Assembly: GCF_002009015.1 (NCBI RefSeq)
Contig: NZ_LZDE01000329.1
Coordinates: 1 to 48,340, forward strand
Reading direction: 5' to 3'
DNA: 48,340 nt
From: Microbulbifer mangrovi
GTDB lineage: Bacteria; Pseudomonadota; Gammaproteobacteria; Pseudomonadales; Cellvibrionaceae
Both the position numbers and the translations under genes were made by a program. The notes under the pieces were generated by a model. That model had not been told where the DNA came from. It worked only from the letters and a program-made list of their open reading frames with translations, and made no database searches. Every line of letters begins with the position of its first letter. Positions within the stretch are counted from its first letter, which is position 1. Positions 1 to 8,434 of this stretch are shown one piece after another.

Positions 1-723
1 GGTCCCACCGGCTCCGGTAAAACCACCACCCTGTATGCGGGCCTTGCCAGCATCAATCACCGCGAAAAGAATATTCTGACCGTGGAAGACCCGGTGGAAT
101 ACAACCTGGAAGGGGTGGGGCAGACACAGGTCAATACCAAGGCGGATATGACGTTCGCCCGTGGTCTGCGCGCGATCCTGCGACAGGACCCGGATGTGGT
201 GATGGTCGGTGAGATTCGCGACCTGGAAACCATGCAGATTGCCATTCAGGCAAGTTTGACCGGGCACCTGGTGCTTTCGACCCTGCACACCAATACCGCA
301 CTGGGTGCGGTGACACGACTGGTGGATATGGGGATCGAACCCTTCCTGTTGTCTTCCAGTGTCATCGGCGTGCTCGCCCAGCGTCTGGTGCGGGTGCTTT
401 GCCCCGACTGCCGCCAGCCCCATCCGGCGGACAGCTTCGAGTGCAAGGTGCTGGGTGTGGATGAGAGTAGGGGTGCAACCATCTACCGTCCCGGTGGCTG
501 CGAGAAATGTAACCACAGTGGTTATCTCGGTCGCGTTGGCATCTATGAACTGGTGCCGGTGAATGAGAAACTGCGGCAGATGATTCACGACCGCGACTCA
601 GAGAGTGCGTTGGTCCAGGAAGCCCGCACGCTGGGGCCGAGTATCCGCGATGACGGCATGGCCAAGGTGCTAGCCGGGACCACTTCATTGGAAGAAGTAC
701 TTCGGGTAACCCAGGAGTCCTGA
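1..723 (+). CDS. gspE: Type II secretion ATPase GspE, C-terminal part (5' end outside window)
   Basis: This is the cytoplasmic hexameric ATPase that powers pseudopilus assembly in type II secretion. The window opens inside the Walker A loop (GPTGSGKTT at residues 1-9 of the fragment), so the N-terminal domains that dock on GspL lie outside. The Asp box (TVEDPVEY), Walker B region (VVMVGEIRD) and His box (STLHTN) follow in order. Then comes a four-cysteine zinc module of CPDC and CEKC about 30 residues apart, a hallmark of GspE/PilB ATPases. The reading frame is open from base 1. The stop is separated by one base from the gspF start, so the two are probably translationally coupled. The zinc module and the gspF-M genes downstream favour GspE over PilB or PilT. 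Confidence 0.96.
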   Translation, partial: GPTGSGKTTTLYAGLASINHREKNILTVEDPVEYNLEGVGQTQVNTKADMTFARGLRAILRQDPDVVMVGEIRDLETMQIAIQASLTGHLVLSTLHTNTALGAVTRLVDMGIEPFLLSSSVIGVLAQRLVRVLCPDCRQPHPADSFECKVLGVDESRGATIYRPGGCEKCNHSGYLGRVGIYELVPVNEKLRQMIHDRDSESALVQEARTLGPSIRDDGMAKVLAGTTSLEEVLRVTQES

Positions 724-724
724 G

Positions 725-1942
725 ATGGGTGCATTCGAGTACACTGCCCTCAACAGTGGTGGCCGCAAAAACCGCGGCACACTGGAAGCCGACAGCGCCA
801 AGGCGGCGCGGCAGCAGCTGCGTGCCAAGGGCCTGATTCCCCTGGAGGTAACCGCTGCTTCCGAGTCTTCGGGTTCCGCGGGAGCCAGTATCCTGTCTGG
901 CAGCCCTGGACTGAGTGTCAAGGCGCTGGCGTTGCTTACCCGTCAGATCGCGACACTTTTGCGCGCCGGTATTCCCCTCGAAGAAACCCTCAGCGCCATT
1001 GCCAACCAGTCACGCAATCAGAAAGTTCGCCGTATTGTGCTTGCGGTGCGTGCCAAGGTTCTTGAAGGGCACAGCTTCGCGCAGGCGTTAGCAAGCTTTC
1101 CGCGTGCGTTTCCCAAACTGTACCGTGCCACGGTGGAAGCGGGAGAGCATTCCGGCCACCTGGATGACGTTCTCGAGCGTCTCGCCGATTACACCGAGAA
1201 CCAGCAGCAGTTCCGGCAGAAGGTACAGCTGGCACTGATCTACCCACTGGTGTTGGTGGTTATCTGTGTTCTGGTGGTGACCGGCCTCATGGTCTATGTG
1301 GTGCCGGATGTGATCGAGGTATTCACCGGCACCGGCCAGCAGCTCCCGCTGGCAACCCGGATACTGGTTTCGATCAGTGATTTCATTTCTGCCTGGGGCT
1401 GGCTGATTCCGCCGGTGATTGTCGCCCTGGTGGTGTGCTGGACCCTGTTGCTGCGGCGCCCGGGTTTCCGTTATCGCTTCCACCACCGCTTGTTAGATAT
1501 GCCGGCGATTGGCTGGTTGGTGCGCGGTGGTCAGAGCTCGCGCTATGTCGGTACCCTGGCAATTTTGACGGGCAGTAGTGTGCCACTGGTGCAGGCGATG
1601 GGCATCGCCAGCGGGGTAATGACCAACGATTTCCTGAAAGAACGCCTGCAGATCGCGCAGAAGTTTGTGCGCGAGGGCGGCAGCCTGCGCAAGGCCCTTG
1701 AAGATGTGGAATATTTCCCGCCGATGATGACCTATATGGTGGCCAGCGGTGAATCCTCCGGTACGCTCGACCAGATGCTGGTGCGGGCGGCAGAAAACCA
1801 GGAGCGGGACCTGCAGGGTGCGGTGACCGCGTTTGTCAGCCTGTTTGAACCGATTATGTTGCTGGTGATGGCGGGTATCGTGCTGTTTATCGTAATGGCA
1901 ATCATGATGCCGATTATGAACATGAATCAGCTGGTCGTTTGA
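725..1942 (+). CDS. gspF: Type II secretion inner-membrane platform protein GspF
   Basis: GspF is the polytopic platform protein that couples the GspE ATPase to pseudopilin insertion at the inner membrane. The 405-residue length is normal for the family. Two homologous cytoplasmic T2SSF domains are visible (roughly residues 70-190 and 270-395), each followed by hydrophobic segments; the first is near residues 170-195, and a final helix ends the protein with a Met-rich tail. The N-terminal FEYTALNSGGRKNRGTLEA is a typical GspF start. The ATG sits one base after the gspE stop. A 120-bp gap to gspG follows, the largest spacing inside the operon before gspM. Confidence 0.96.
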   Translation: MGAFEYTALNSGGRKNRGTLEADSAKAARQQLRAKGLIPLEVTAASESSGSAGASILSGSPGLSVKALALLTRQIATLLRAGIPLEETLSAIANQSRNQKVRRIVLAVRAKVLEGHSFAQALASFPRAFPKLYRATVEAGEHSGHLDDVLERLADYTENQQQFRQKVQLALIYPLVLVVICVLVVTGLMVYVVPDVIEVFTGTGQQLPLATRILVSISDFISAWGWLIPPVIVALVVCWTLLLRRPGFRYRFHHRLLDMPAIGWLVRGGQSSRYVGTLAILTGSSVPLVQAMGIASGVMTNDFLKERLQIAQKFVREGGSLRKALEDVEYFPPMMTYMVASGESSGTLDQMLVRAAENQERDLQGAVTAFVSLFEPIMLLVMAGIVLFIVMAIMMPIMNMNQLVV

Positions 1943-2062
1943 TCTCAGGTTGAGCGATCGGGCTTGAATAACCGGGACGGTGCTACGCGGTCCCTCAAAA
2001 CTTGGAAAATCTGGTGGTGCCGGCTGGTCCGTTGCCTGAGATCTGTACTCGCGAGGTGAGAT

Positions 2063-2491
2063 ATGAAAAATCTGCGCAAAAACGGGGGCTTTACCCTCAT
2101 TGAGATCATGGTGGTAATCGTGATTCTCGGGGTGCTTGGCGCCCTGGTTGTGCCCAACATCATGGGGCGTACCGGCGAGGCCCGCATGAAGGCTGCGACC
2201 GTCGACCTGCGGGCCATTTCCACCGCGCTGGACATGTACCGTATGGACAACTTCGTATACCCGAGCTCGGATCAGGGCCTGGAGGCACTGGTGTCCAAGC
2301 CATCCGGTTTCCCGGAGGCTAAAAACTGGACCGAGCCTTACCTGAAAAAAGCGCCGAAAGATCCCTGGGGCAACCAGTACCAGTACATCAGCCCGGGCAG
2401 CTCAGGTCCTTACGATCTGTTCTCGCTGGGTGCGGACGGCAAGCCCGGCGGTGAAGGCGAGGCGGCTGACCTCTTCGCTTCCGAGCTCTGA
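2063..2491 (+). CDS. gspG: Major pseudopilin GspG
   Basis: This is the major subunit of the periplasmic type II pseudopilus. The prepilin peptidase site is clear: a short basic leader MKNLRKNGG, then FTLIEIMVVIVIL with Glu at +5, cleaved after the second Gly. The C-terminal loop (FSLGADGKPGGEGEAAD) matches the calcium-binding loop of GspG. The 142-residue length is normal. The start is fixed by a strong ribosome site, GAGGTGAG two bases before the ATG. The preceding 120-bp gap contains a small GGGAC/GTCCC hairpin near 1975-1995, which might help raise gspG expression relative to its neighbours; that is only inference. Confidence 0.97.
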   Translation: MKNLRKNGGFTLIEIMVVIVILGVLGALVVPNIMGRTGEARMKAATVDLRAISTALDMYRMDNFVYPSSDQGLEALVSKPSGFPEAKNWTEPYLKKAPKDPWGNQYQYISPGSSGPYDLFSLGADGKPGGEGEAADLFASEL

Positions 2492-2511
2492 GGCCTGGCA
2501 GGGCCTTGGCT

Positions 2512-3144
2512 ATGCGCGTCGCAGCCTGTCGCCAACGGGGATTTACCCTGATTGAGCTGTTGGTGGTGATTGTCATCATCGCCTCTCTGGCGGGTATGGC
2601 GACGTTGTCCCTGAACAATACTGACAGTCGCAACTGGACCGGTGAGGTCCAGCGACTGGCAAACCTCCTGCAGCTGGTTTCAGACCGGGCCTTGATCGAC
2701 AAGATGCACTACGGTGTGGTGTTCGAAGAGGACAGCTATCAGGTGGTGCGCTATGACACCGCCACCATGAAGTGGCAGACAATCGATTTCTCCGGGCAAC
2801 CCGGTGCTTCCGCCAACGCGCGACGCTTCACCGCCCATCAACTCACGCCCAATATGCGTCTGGAAATCCTTTCCCAGACGGAGCTGCCCGGCGCCAAGGA
2901 TGCTGATTCCAGTTTCGGTGGCAGTCGGGCATCGGCAGGCCCTTCCGCCGCAGATGACAACGCAGGCAAGAAGGGCAAAGAGGAAGAAATCCTGCCCCAG
3001 TTCGCTGCACTTTCCAGTGGTGAAGTACTGCCGGTGGAAATCGCGTTCCTGCTCCTCAAGGATGGGGATGTAGGGCGTGCTGCCATTATTTCTTACAGCA
3101 GCCTCTACGGAATGCAGCTGGAGTGGCAGAGCGATGAATACTGA
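2512..3144 (+). CDS. gspH: Minor pseudopilin GspH
   Basis: GspH is a minor pseudopilin at the junction between tip complex and pseudopilus shaft. The prepilin motif RG|FTLIELLVVIVIIASL lies about 10 residues from the N-terminus, with Glu at +5. The ATG at 2512 is chosen because a GGCAGGG ribosome site lies about 8 bases upstream; an in-frame TTG at 2506 would add two residues. At 210 residues it is longer than typical GspH (about 170-190), the extra length being a polar Ser/Ala/Lys-rich loop near residues 135-165. The 3' end overlaps gspI by 11 bp. Confidence 0.9.
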   Translation: MRVAACRQRGFTLIELLVVIVIIASLAGMATLSLNNTDSRNWTGEVQRLANLLQLVSDRALIDKMHYGVVFEEDSYQVVRYDTATMKWQTIDFSGQPGASANARRFTAHQLTPNMRLEILSQTELPGAKDADSSFGGSRASAGPSAADDNAGKKGKEEEILPQFAALSSGEVLPVEIAFLLLKDGDVGRAAIISYSSLYGMQLEWQSDEY

Positions 3145-3598
3145 GCCCTGGCCGAATCACACTGCGAGATATACCTTTCGCAGCCCGCGGTATCGCCAGT
3201 GCGGGTTTACCCTGGTAGAGGTACTGGTTGCACTGGTCATCTTCGGGGTGATTGCTGCGAGCGTGCTCAAAACCCTGCAGGACAGTGTGCGCCAGCAGGC
3301 GGCGCTGGAGCAGCGGCTCACGGCCAACTGGGTGGCCCAGCAGGCACTTGCTGAGATTCGCCTGCGAAGCGACTGGCCGCCGCTGGGTAAAAAGACCGAG
3401 AAGGTGTCCCTGGCAGACCGGGATTGGGAAGTTTCGGCAGAAGTCAAAAGCACCAACGAGCCGAAGATGCGGCAAATCATTGTCCAGGTCGGCATGCCGG
3501 AGCAGCCGCCGATACTCACCATTGACTCCTGGGTGGCGCAATCTGTCGGCAGTGCCGGTACCTCAAGCTCCGGTACAGGGGGAGGGCGAACTCCATGA
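3134..3598 (+). CDS. gspI: Minor pseudopilin GspI
   Basis: GspI is the minor pseudopilin that nucleates the I-J-K tip complex. The leader is long (about 22 residues before CG|FTLVEVLVALVIFGV) with Glu at +5. The ATG at 3134 overlaps the gspH stop; a longer open frame exists upstream, but this start gives the expected short basic leader. The protein ends in a Gly/Ser/Thr-rich tail, GTSSSGTGGGRTP, that ordinary GspI lacks. The stop overlaps the gspJ start as ATGA, so the genes are translationally coupled. Confidence 0.92.
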   Translation: MNTEPWPNHTARYTFRSPRYRQCGFTLVEVLVALVIFGVIAASVLKTLQDSVRQQAALEQRLTANWVAQQALAEIRLRSDWPPLGKKTEKVSLADRDWEVSAEVKSTNEPKMRQIIVQVGMPEQPPILTIDSWVAQSVGSAGTSSSGTGGGRTP

Positions 3599-4449
3599 GC
3601 CACCTCCTCAAATCGCCGGCCCGCGGTTTTACCCTGATCGAGATTATGGTGGTGCTGGTGATCGTCTCGATCATCGGTATCGGCTCCTATTCACTGCTGG
3701 AAACTTTCTTTACCACCGATCGGGTTTTGACCGCGCGCGCCGATGAGATGCGCCGTCTGTCCATGGCCATGTACCGTCTGGACGATGATCTGCGGCAGCT
3801 CACGGTACGGCCAGTCAAGAACGCCTATAGCGGCTATGAGCCGGCTTTTCAGGGCGTCACCAACGAGTTCGAATTTACCCGCCTGGGAGCAGCCAATCTC
3901 ACGCGCGAGCCGCGCGGTAATGTTCAGCGTCTGCACTACGGCCTGGGCTATCCAGACGAGGATGCGGTGAGTCGTTTCGAGCCCGACCCGGATGACGACG
4001 CCGCACTGCTGCTGCGCAGCCGCTGGCAGATTCTGGATCGTGGGCCCGATTCAGAGCCTATTGCCGAGCCAATTCTGGACGGTATTGTCGATCTGAATGT
4101 GCGCTACTACGACCGCGATACCCGCACCTGGCTTGCCCAGTGGCCACCGGCTTCCTCGGCCACCACTCCGGGTGCGGTGGATTTGCGTCTTCCCCTGGCG
4201 ATTGAGATTACCCTGCTGACCCGAACGGGCGGCGAGATGCGTCGTGTTTTTTCCCTGCCCGATTACACCGTTTCAGCAGGAGGTGGTGGCTCGTCTGGCG
4301 GTACTGCCAGCTCGGGTAGTAGCACGAGTTCCGGAGGCGGCAGTACTGGCAGCTCCGGTGCTACAGGTAGTGGGGGCAGCACTGGTTCTGGCGGCAGCAC
4401 CAGCGGTGGCAATCGGGATTCCGACAGTGACCGCGGGGAGAGGCAATGA
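3595..4449 (+). CDS. gspJ: Minor pseudopilin GspJ with a Gly/Ser-rich C-terminal tail
   Basis: GspJ is a tip-complex pseudopilin. The prepilin motif ARG|FTLIEIMVVLVIVSI starts near residue 11. The body to about residue 225 follows the normal GspJ pattern, with an RLDDDLRQL helix, a WQILDRG strand and a VDLNVRYYDRDTRTW segment. The remaining roughly 58 residues are almost only Gly, Ser and Thr, ending in a charged NRDSDSDRGERQ. Family members are usually about 200-230 residues, so the tail is an addition. It may be a flexible extracytoplasmic linker, as Cellvibrionales are known for Ser- and Gly-rich linkers in secreted proteins. ATGA overlaps occur at both ends. Confidence 0.94.
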   Translation: MSHLLKSPARGFTLIEIMVVLVIVSIIGIGSYSLLETFFTTDRVLTARADEMRRLSMAMYRLDDDLRQLTVRPVKNAYSGYEPAFQGVTNEFEFTRLGAANLTREPRGNVQRLHYGLGYPDEDAVSRFEPDPDDDAALLLRSRWQILDRGPDSEPIAEPILDGIVDLNVRYYDRDTRTWLAQWPPASSATTPGAVDLRLPLAIEITLLTRTGGEMRRVFSLPDYTVSAGGGGSSGGTASSGSSTSSGGGSTGSSGATGSGGSTGSGGSTSGGNRDSDSDRGERQ

Positions 4450-5447
4450 TCGCGCGCGCAATGAAACAGCAGCGCGGCGTGGCGTTGATCACCGTTTTGC
4501 TGGTCATGGTTATTGCGGTGGCTGCCGTCACCCATGCGGTGACTCGTAACCGCCTGGCGATCTCCCGCACCAGCGCCATTCTGGCCAACACCCAGCTGGC
4601 TGAATTTGTACACGGTGCTGAGGCTTGGGCCATTATCGCCCTGGAGAAAGATTTCGCCGATGACCTCGCAGCGACGACCGCAAGCGACAATCTTCAGGAA
4701 CCCTGGGCCCAGAAGATGCTCGAGTTTAATCCTGATAACGGAAAGATTCGGATAAAAATCAAAGACTTACAGTCTTGTTTTAACGTGAATAATTTAACAG
4801 AGAGTCGAGCTGGAACTTCTGGCGGAGGCAGTGGCAGCGGCGCTTCTGGCACCACGCACAGTGCGGTTCTGCAACGCCTGGTACGGAATCTTGGGGGGCG
4901 CAATGAAACCGCTCTGGCCATGGTTGACTGGATTGACCCCGGCGATACGCCGCTGGCGTCCGGCACCGAAGACACCGGCTATCTGGGGCTGGAAGTGGCA
5001 CATCGCACCCCGGATACCTTTATCACCGATGTGTCCGAGCTGAGTGCCGGGCAGGGTATAGAACCGGAAGAGTGGCGCGCAATCGAGCCGGAGCTCTGTG
5101 CGCTGCCGGAGTCTCCCACCAAGGTGAATGTGAATACCGCATCTGAAGCGCTGCTGTCGGCGATGTATCCGTCAGCGAATATCGCCGGACTTATCAACCA
5201 GCGAGAGGGCGGGATGTTTTTTAGTCAGGTGGCGGATCTGTCGCCATTTGGTATTACCAGTGGGGGCGAACTGGATTTCAACAGCGCGTATTATGTCGCG
5301 CATATTGCTGTGCAACTGGGCCCGGAACACCGGCAGTACTGGGAGTCGATCTTGAAGGTCGACACCACTACCGGTGCAGTCAAAGTCATACAACGCCAAA
5401 GACGCGAATTTTCCGGGCAATTATTGCAGGAGTTACTGGGGGATTAA
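4446..5447 (+). CDS. gspK: Minor pseudopilin GspK, tip of the pseudopilus
   Basis: GspK caps the pseudopilus. The leader motif QRG|VALITVLLVMVIAV lacks Glu at +5, as is characteristic of GspK. The core DLQSCFNVNNL and the later helix-hairpin-helix-like VNVNTASEALLSAMYP are family signatures. A Gly/Ser-rich insert (AGTSGGGSGSGASGT, near bases 4808-4855) interrupts the body right after the NNL motif. The 333-residue length is normal for GspK. Bases 4730-4800 are notably AT-rich compared with the surroundings but remain in frame and encode the conserved motif. The start overlaps the gspJ stop (ATGA). Confidence 0.95.
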   Translation: MIARAMKQQRGVALITVLLVMVIAVAAVTHAVTRNRLAISRTSAILANTQLAEFVHGAEAWAIIALEKDFADDLAATTASDNLQEPWAQKMLEFNPDNGKIRIKIKDLQSCFNVNNLTESRAGTSGGGSGSGASGTTHSAVLQRLVRNLGGRNETALAMVDWIDPGDTPLASGTEDTGYLGLEVAHRTPDTFITDVSELSAGQGIEPEEWRAIEPELCALPESPTKVNVNTASEALLSAMYPSANIAGLINQREGGMFFSQVADLSPFGITSGGELDFNSAYYVAHIAVQLGPEHRQYWESILKVDTTTGAVKVIQRQRREFSGQLLQELLGD

Positions 5448-6794
5448 TTGAGCCAGGAAGTGAAATTACTAAGGCTGCGTGAGCCGGTGGCCGGTTCGCA
5501 TAGTGGCGAACAGGTGCTTGCGGCGGGCAGCGTGCTGTTGCAGAGCTGGCAGCAAGGCGAGTGGCAGGATGTCACTACCGATACTGCATTCCAGCTCGCT
5601 TTTGCAGCGGATGCGCCAGACTCCGGTTTTCAAATCAGTGAGTCCGAGGCGGATGTCGCGGAATCGGGAGATCAGTCCAGCGCCGTGACCTTCGAGCCGG
5701 AAGAGCGGGCAGTTATCCTGATTCCGGGCAGCTGGGTGTGGAATGGCCTGGAGACCATCCCGCGGGCGGCCCGTCGCCAGAGCAGCGCTGTCGGTTACAT
5801 GGTGGAAGAGCAGCTTGCGGAAGATGTCGAGGACCTGCACTTCGTGTGTGAGCCGGTCTCAGGCGATCTCTGTAGTGTCATGGCTGTGGCTAGCGACAAG
5901 CTGGCAGCACTAAAAGGGCAGATCGAGCGATTGGGCTGGCCGGTTATTGCAGCGATTCCGGAATATCGGATCCTCGCCGAAACCGATAAGCGCTCTGCGG
6001 TCTGGCTCGATGCCGAGCGCGCACATTTCTGGCAGTCCTGCGGTAAGGGTTTGTCGGTAGCGCGTCCGTTGGCAGGAGTAATTGCCGAGAGTCTGTTTGC
6101 GCCCGTGGCGGAAACCGTAGAAGAGGGTGCGACCTCATCAGAATCCAGTGATGAGTTGGCTCTGAGTGTAAGAGGGAATGCTACCGAGCTTGAACTCGCG
6201 ACTTTTGAGCAGCTAGCTACTGTTGACGCGGTCGCGGAGTCCCCGGAAGCGGATTTCCTGAAGTCGATTGGTACCGCGGTTCCAGGGAACCTTCTGAGCG
6301 GTGACTTCCAGATCGCGCTCAAGTCTGACGCCGGTCCCTGGTGGAAAAAGCCTGCGATCGCCGTGGCGGCCTGTTTTGTCCTGCAGTTGGGCTTTTTTGT
6401 GGGTGCCGGCATCTATTACAAGGTGCAGGCAGGTAAGGCGGATGCGGCAGCAAAAGCCCTGTTTACGGAGATCTTCCCTGGCGATAGTCCCAGCGCCGAT
6501 CTCCGTCGTCAGATCACCGGGTACCTGAATCAGGCCTCGGGTGGTGGTGGCGAGTTTGCCGGTCAATTGCAGCAATTGAGTAAAGTCTGGGCAACGGGTA
6601 AACCGGGTGAGCTGAAATTGCAGTCCCTGCGTTTCGACGGCAACCGCGGCGAGCTGGTGTTGCAGTTGCGCGCGGCCAATCTGGGGCAGCTGGACTCCGT
6701 GGTCGGCAAGTTGAGTAGCGGCCAGTTCAAGGCCGAATTACTGGCCGCAAACGAGCTGGAAGAGGGTGTATCCGGGCGCATTCGCCTCCGGTAG
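5448..6794 (+). CDS. gspL: Type II secretion assembly-platform protein GspL
   Basis: GspL links the GspE ATPase to the periplasmic parts of the type II system. The first roughly 295 residues form the cytoplasmic actin-like domain, including the VILIPGSWVWNG segment. One transmembrane helix (AIAVAACFVLQLGFFVGAGI, around residues 302-322) follows, then a periplasmic ferredoxin-like domain. The start is a TTG directly after the gspK TAA; it gives a normal N-terminus (MSQEVKLLRLREP) and there is no nearby ATG. The 448-residue length is slightly long for the family, with an acidic Glu/Ser-rich stretch before the membrane helix. Confidence 0.93.
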   Translation: MSQEVKLLRLREPVAGSHSGEQVLAAGSVLLQSWQQGEWQDVTTDTAFQLAFAADAPDSGFQISESEADVAESGDQSSAVTFEPEERAVILIPGSWVWNGLETIPRAARRQSSAVGYMVEEQLAEDVEDLHFVCEPVSGDLCSVMAVASDKLAALKGQIERLGWPVIAAIPEYRILAETDKRSAVWLDAERAHFWQSCGKGLSVARPLAGVIAESLFAPVAETVEEGATSSESSDELALSVRGNATELELATFEQLATVDAVAESPEADFLKSIGTAVPGNLLSGDFQIALKSDAGPWWKKPAIAVAACFVLQLGFFVGAGIYYKVQAGKADAAAKALFTEIFPGDSPSADLRRQITGYLNQASGGGGEFAGQLQQLSKVWATGKPGELKLQSLRFDGNRGELVLQLRAANLGQLDSVVGKLSSGQFKAELLAANELEEGVSGRIRLR

Positions 6795-6845
6795 CCGCTG
6801 ACGGGACCGCGCAGCGGAATAATCAGAACAAGACAATCCATCACT

Positions 6846-7334
6846 ATGAAACAAACCATCGAACAGTGGCGCCAGAAGTGGACTGCATTACCGGCAAGTG
6901 ACCAGCGGGCGTTGGGGTTGCTGGGGCTTTTCCTCGGCGCCATGTTTATCGTGTTCGGGCTCTTTCAGCCGGCCCAGTCCTTTTTCGACGGCGCCCGCAC
7001 CGAAGCGGAACAGTCCCGCGAGCTTCTTGCGTGGATCGAAAAGCAGCGCCCGCAACTGGAGCGTATTGAACGCAGCAGCGGTGGCCAGTCACAGGGGCAG
7101 GGGACCCTGCTTCAACGCGTAACCGCGGCGGCGAACAATCACAAGGTGACCATCAAGCGATTTGAACCGGAGGGCAGTGGCCGTATCCGCTTGTGGATTG
7201 ATGAAGCCCGTTACCAGGATCTGCAGCCGTGGCTCAATACCTTGTTGCAGCAGCGTTTTGTGATTCGCTCTGTCAGTGTGGATGCGCTAGCAGAAGAGGG
7301 GATGGTGTCGGCGCGCTTGACGCTGGAGCGTTGA
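6846..7334 (+). CDS. gspM: Type II secretion protein GspM
   Basis: GspM is the bitopic inner-membrane partner of GspL. A short cytoplasmic N-terminus (EQWRQKWTALPASDQRAL) precedes a single transmembrane helix (about residues 23-41), followed by a coiled segment and a small periplasmic ferredoxin-like domain with ending WLNTLLQQRFVIRSVSVD. The 162-residue length is typical. It is the last gene of the operon: no gspN follows, although gspN is next in several related operons. An AU-rich hairpin about 55 bp downstream probably ends the transcript. Confidence 0.93.
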   Translation: MKQTIEQWRQKWTALPASDQRALGLLGLFLGAMFIVFGLFQPAQSFFDGARTEAEQSRELLAWIEKQRPQLERIERSSGGQSQGQGTLLQRVTAAANNHKVTIKRFEPEGSGRIRLWIDEARYQDLQPWLNTLLQQRFVIRSVSVDALAEEGMVSARLTLER

Positions 7335-7389
7335 TCGCGTGTTCGGGTATCCACGGGATTCTTCTACCGGATTTCGCTCCACTCGCAAA

Positions 7390-7433
7390 CCAATAATTAG
7401 CTGAGTCCAATTATTGGCCTATTGTTCTATTTT
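7390..7433 (+). terminator. Likely terminator of the gsp operon
   Basis: A perfect 9-bp inverted repeat, CCAATAATT (7390-7398) and AATTATTGG (7409-7417), encloses a 10-base loop and is followed by a T-rich run with six consecutive T (around 7430). The stem is AU-rich and so weak, but the position just after gspM and the T tract fit a rho-independent terminator. Confidence 0.55.
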
Positions 7434-7605
7434 TTGCGTTATTTATGGGTTTTTCGTGTTAACCCTGTCGGTTATTTCGGTGGGTTAGCTTGGGTTGCCT
7501 TTGATATTCCGGCCTTTATCGAGAGCAGAGAGGGCTATTTCTGCCACAAATGGCGCCGGTTTCTCCCTATACTCAAGGGTATTGAGAAGAAACAGGGGCG
7601 AGATC

Positions 7606-7875
7606 ATGCTGCTTCGAGACTCCGGTACTAACCATCTGATTGACGTGGCCGATATCGTCACGCTTGCCAATCCCTATGAGCTCACTGTGGTTGGGCGATA
7701 CCTGTGGGGCGAAGAAATTCAGGACCCGGAAGTGTTCGATAAGGCTCAGCTGCAGTTCCTGTCGGGTGAGTCCCTGCCGCGCTGTTGGCACGACAGCCGC
7801 TACCGGGATAGAGAAGTCCGCCGTATCAAGTGCGGTACCCGTATTGATGACAGCGACTATTACCAGGGTGCCTGA
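7606..7875 (+). CDS. Small hypothetical protein, 89 residues
   Basis: I do not recognise this gene. The ATG at 7606 follows a good ribosome site (AGGGGCGAG). The product is soluble and acidic: it begins MLLRDSGTNHLIDVADIVTLANPY, has a central VVGRYLWGEEIQDPE and ends in a charged region rich in Arg and Asp (CWHDSRYRDREVRRIK). No signal peptide or membrane helix is visible. The two cysteines (SLPRCW and RRIKCG) could be functional, but no known metal-site spacing is evident. It stands alone between the gsp operon and the DUF2788-like gene. A longer reading in the same frame back to 7495 lacks a better ribosome site. Confidence 0.65.
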   Translation: MLLRDSGTNHLIDVADIVTLANPYELTVVGRYLWGEEIQDPEVFDKAQLQFLSGESLPRCWHDSRYRDREVRRIKCGTRIDDSDYYQGA

Positions 7876-8170
7876 TCGTCGGATCTGATCGACGCAGTTA
7901 TCTCAACACGATCCCGTGGCATTGTGATCATGCCCGGGATTACTTTCATTAGAGTTGCGCCGGGACGGTACTAAGCGCCTTCAGACTATTTCGACACAGG
8001 GCCATAAGAAACTCGGCCGCTATTTCGTGGTTTCGTACCATTTCCTCCTATACAATACGCGCCAATTTTTCGCGGGCAGATTAGTGTTTTGGATGGGGAG
8101 CGGGTAAACGCTGATCAATCCTGGTGCATCTGTTACGAGAATCCCGGAAAGCCGAAGCGGAAGTAGAGCC

Positions 8171-8377
8171 ATGAGCTTTGAGTTGTTTGAAGAGTACTCC
8201 CTGTTCCTGGGGATCGGCGGGTTAATCCTGTTTATGATCTTTATTGTGTGGAACCTGGCCAAGGAGTCCAAAGCCGGGCGTTTCGGTACTTTCATCCTGT
8301 TTACCGCCCTTGGACTAGGCTTGCTGGGCTTTGTGGTGAAAACCGTACTGGTCGAAGTCATGGGGTTGGGGCAGTAG
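8171..8377 (+). CDS. Small two-helix membrane protein, DUF2788-like
   Basis: The 68-residue product has two hydrophobic segments, LFLGIGGLILFMIFIVWNLA (about residues 11-30) and FGTFILFTALGLGLLGFVVK (about 37-56), joined by a short basic loop ESKAGR. Length and pattern match what I recall of the DUF2788 family of unknown function, common in Pseudomonas and relatives. It lies 57 bp ahead of the sensor-kinase-like gene and could be co-transcribed. Upstream 7876-8170 holds no gene; a TATACAAT near 8049-8056 is a possible -10 element without a convincing -35. Confidence 0.72.
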   Translation: MSFELFEEYSLFLGIGGLILFMIFIVWNLAKESKAGRFGTFILFTALGLGLLGFVVKTVLVEVMGLGQ

Positions 8378-8434
8378 CGCCTCGCCAGCTCCTCACCCCT
8401 TTCGGACACAGGGAGCGTTCGCCGGAATTGTCTT

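Noticed and set aside
4762-4781. AAGACT-TAC-AGTCTT hairpin followed by GTTTT, looking like a terminator
   Set aside because: It lies inside gspK and encodes the conserved DLQSCFNVNNL motif; the genes continue in an overlapping operon.
7422-7631. 69-codon open frame before the small hypothetical gene
   Set aside because: It begins in the T tract of the gsp terminator, has no ribosome site and overlaps the better-supported gene at 7606.
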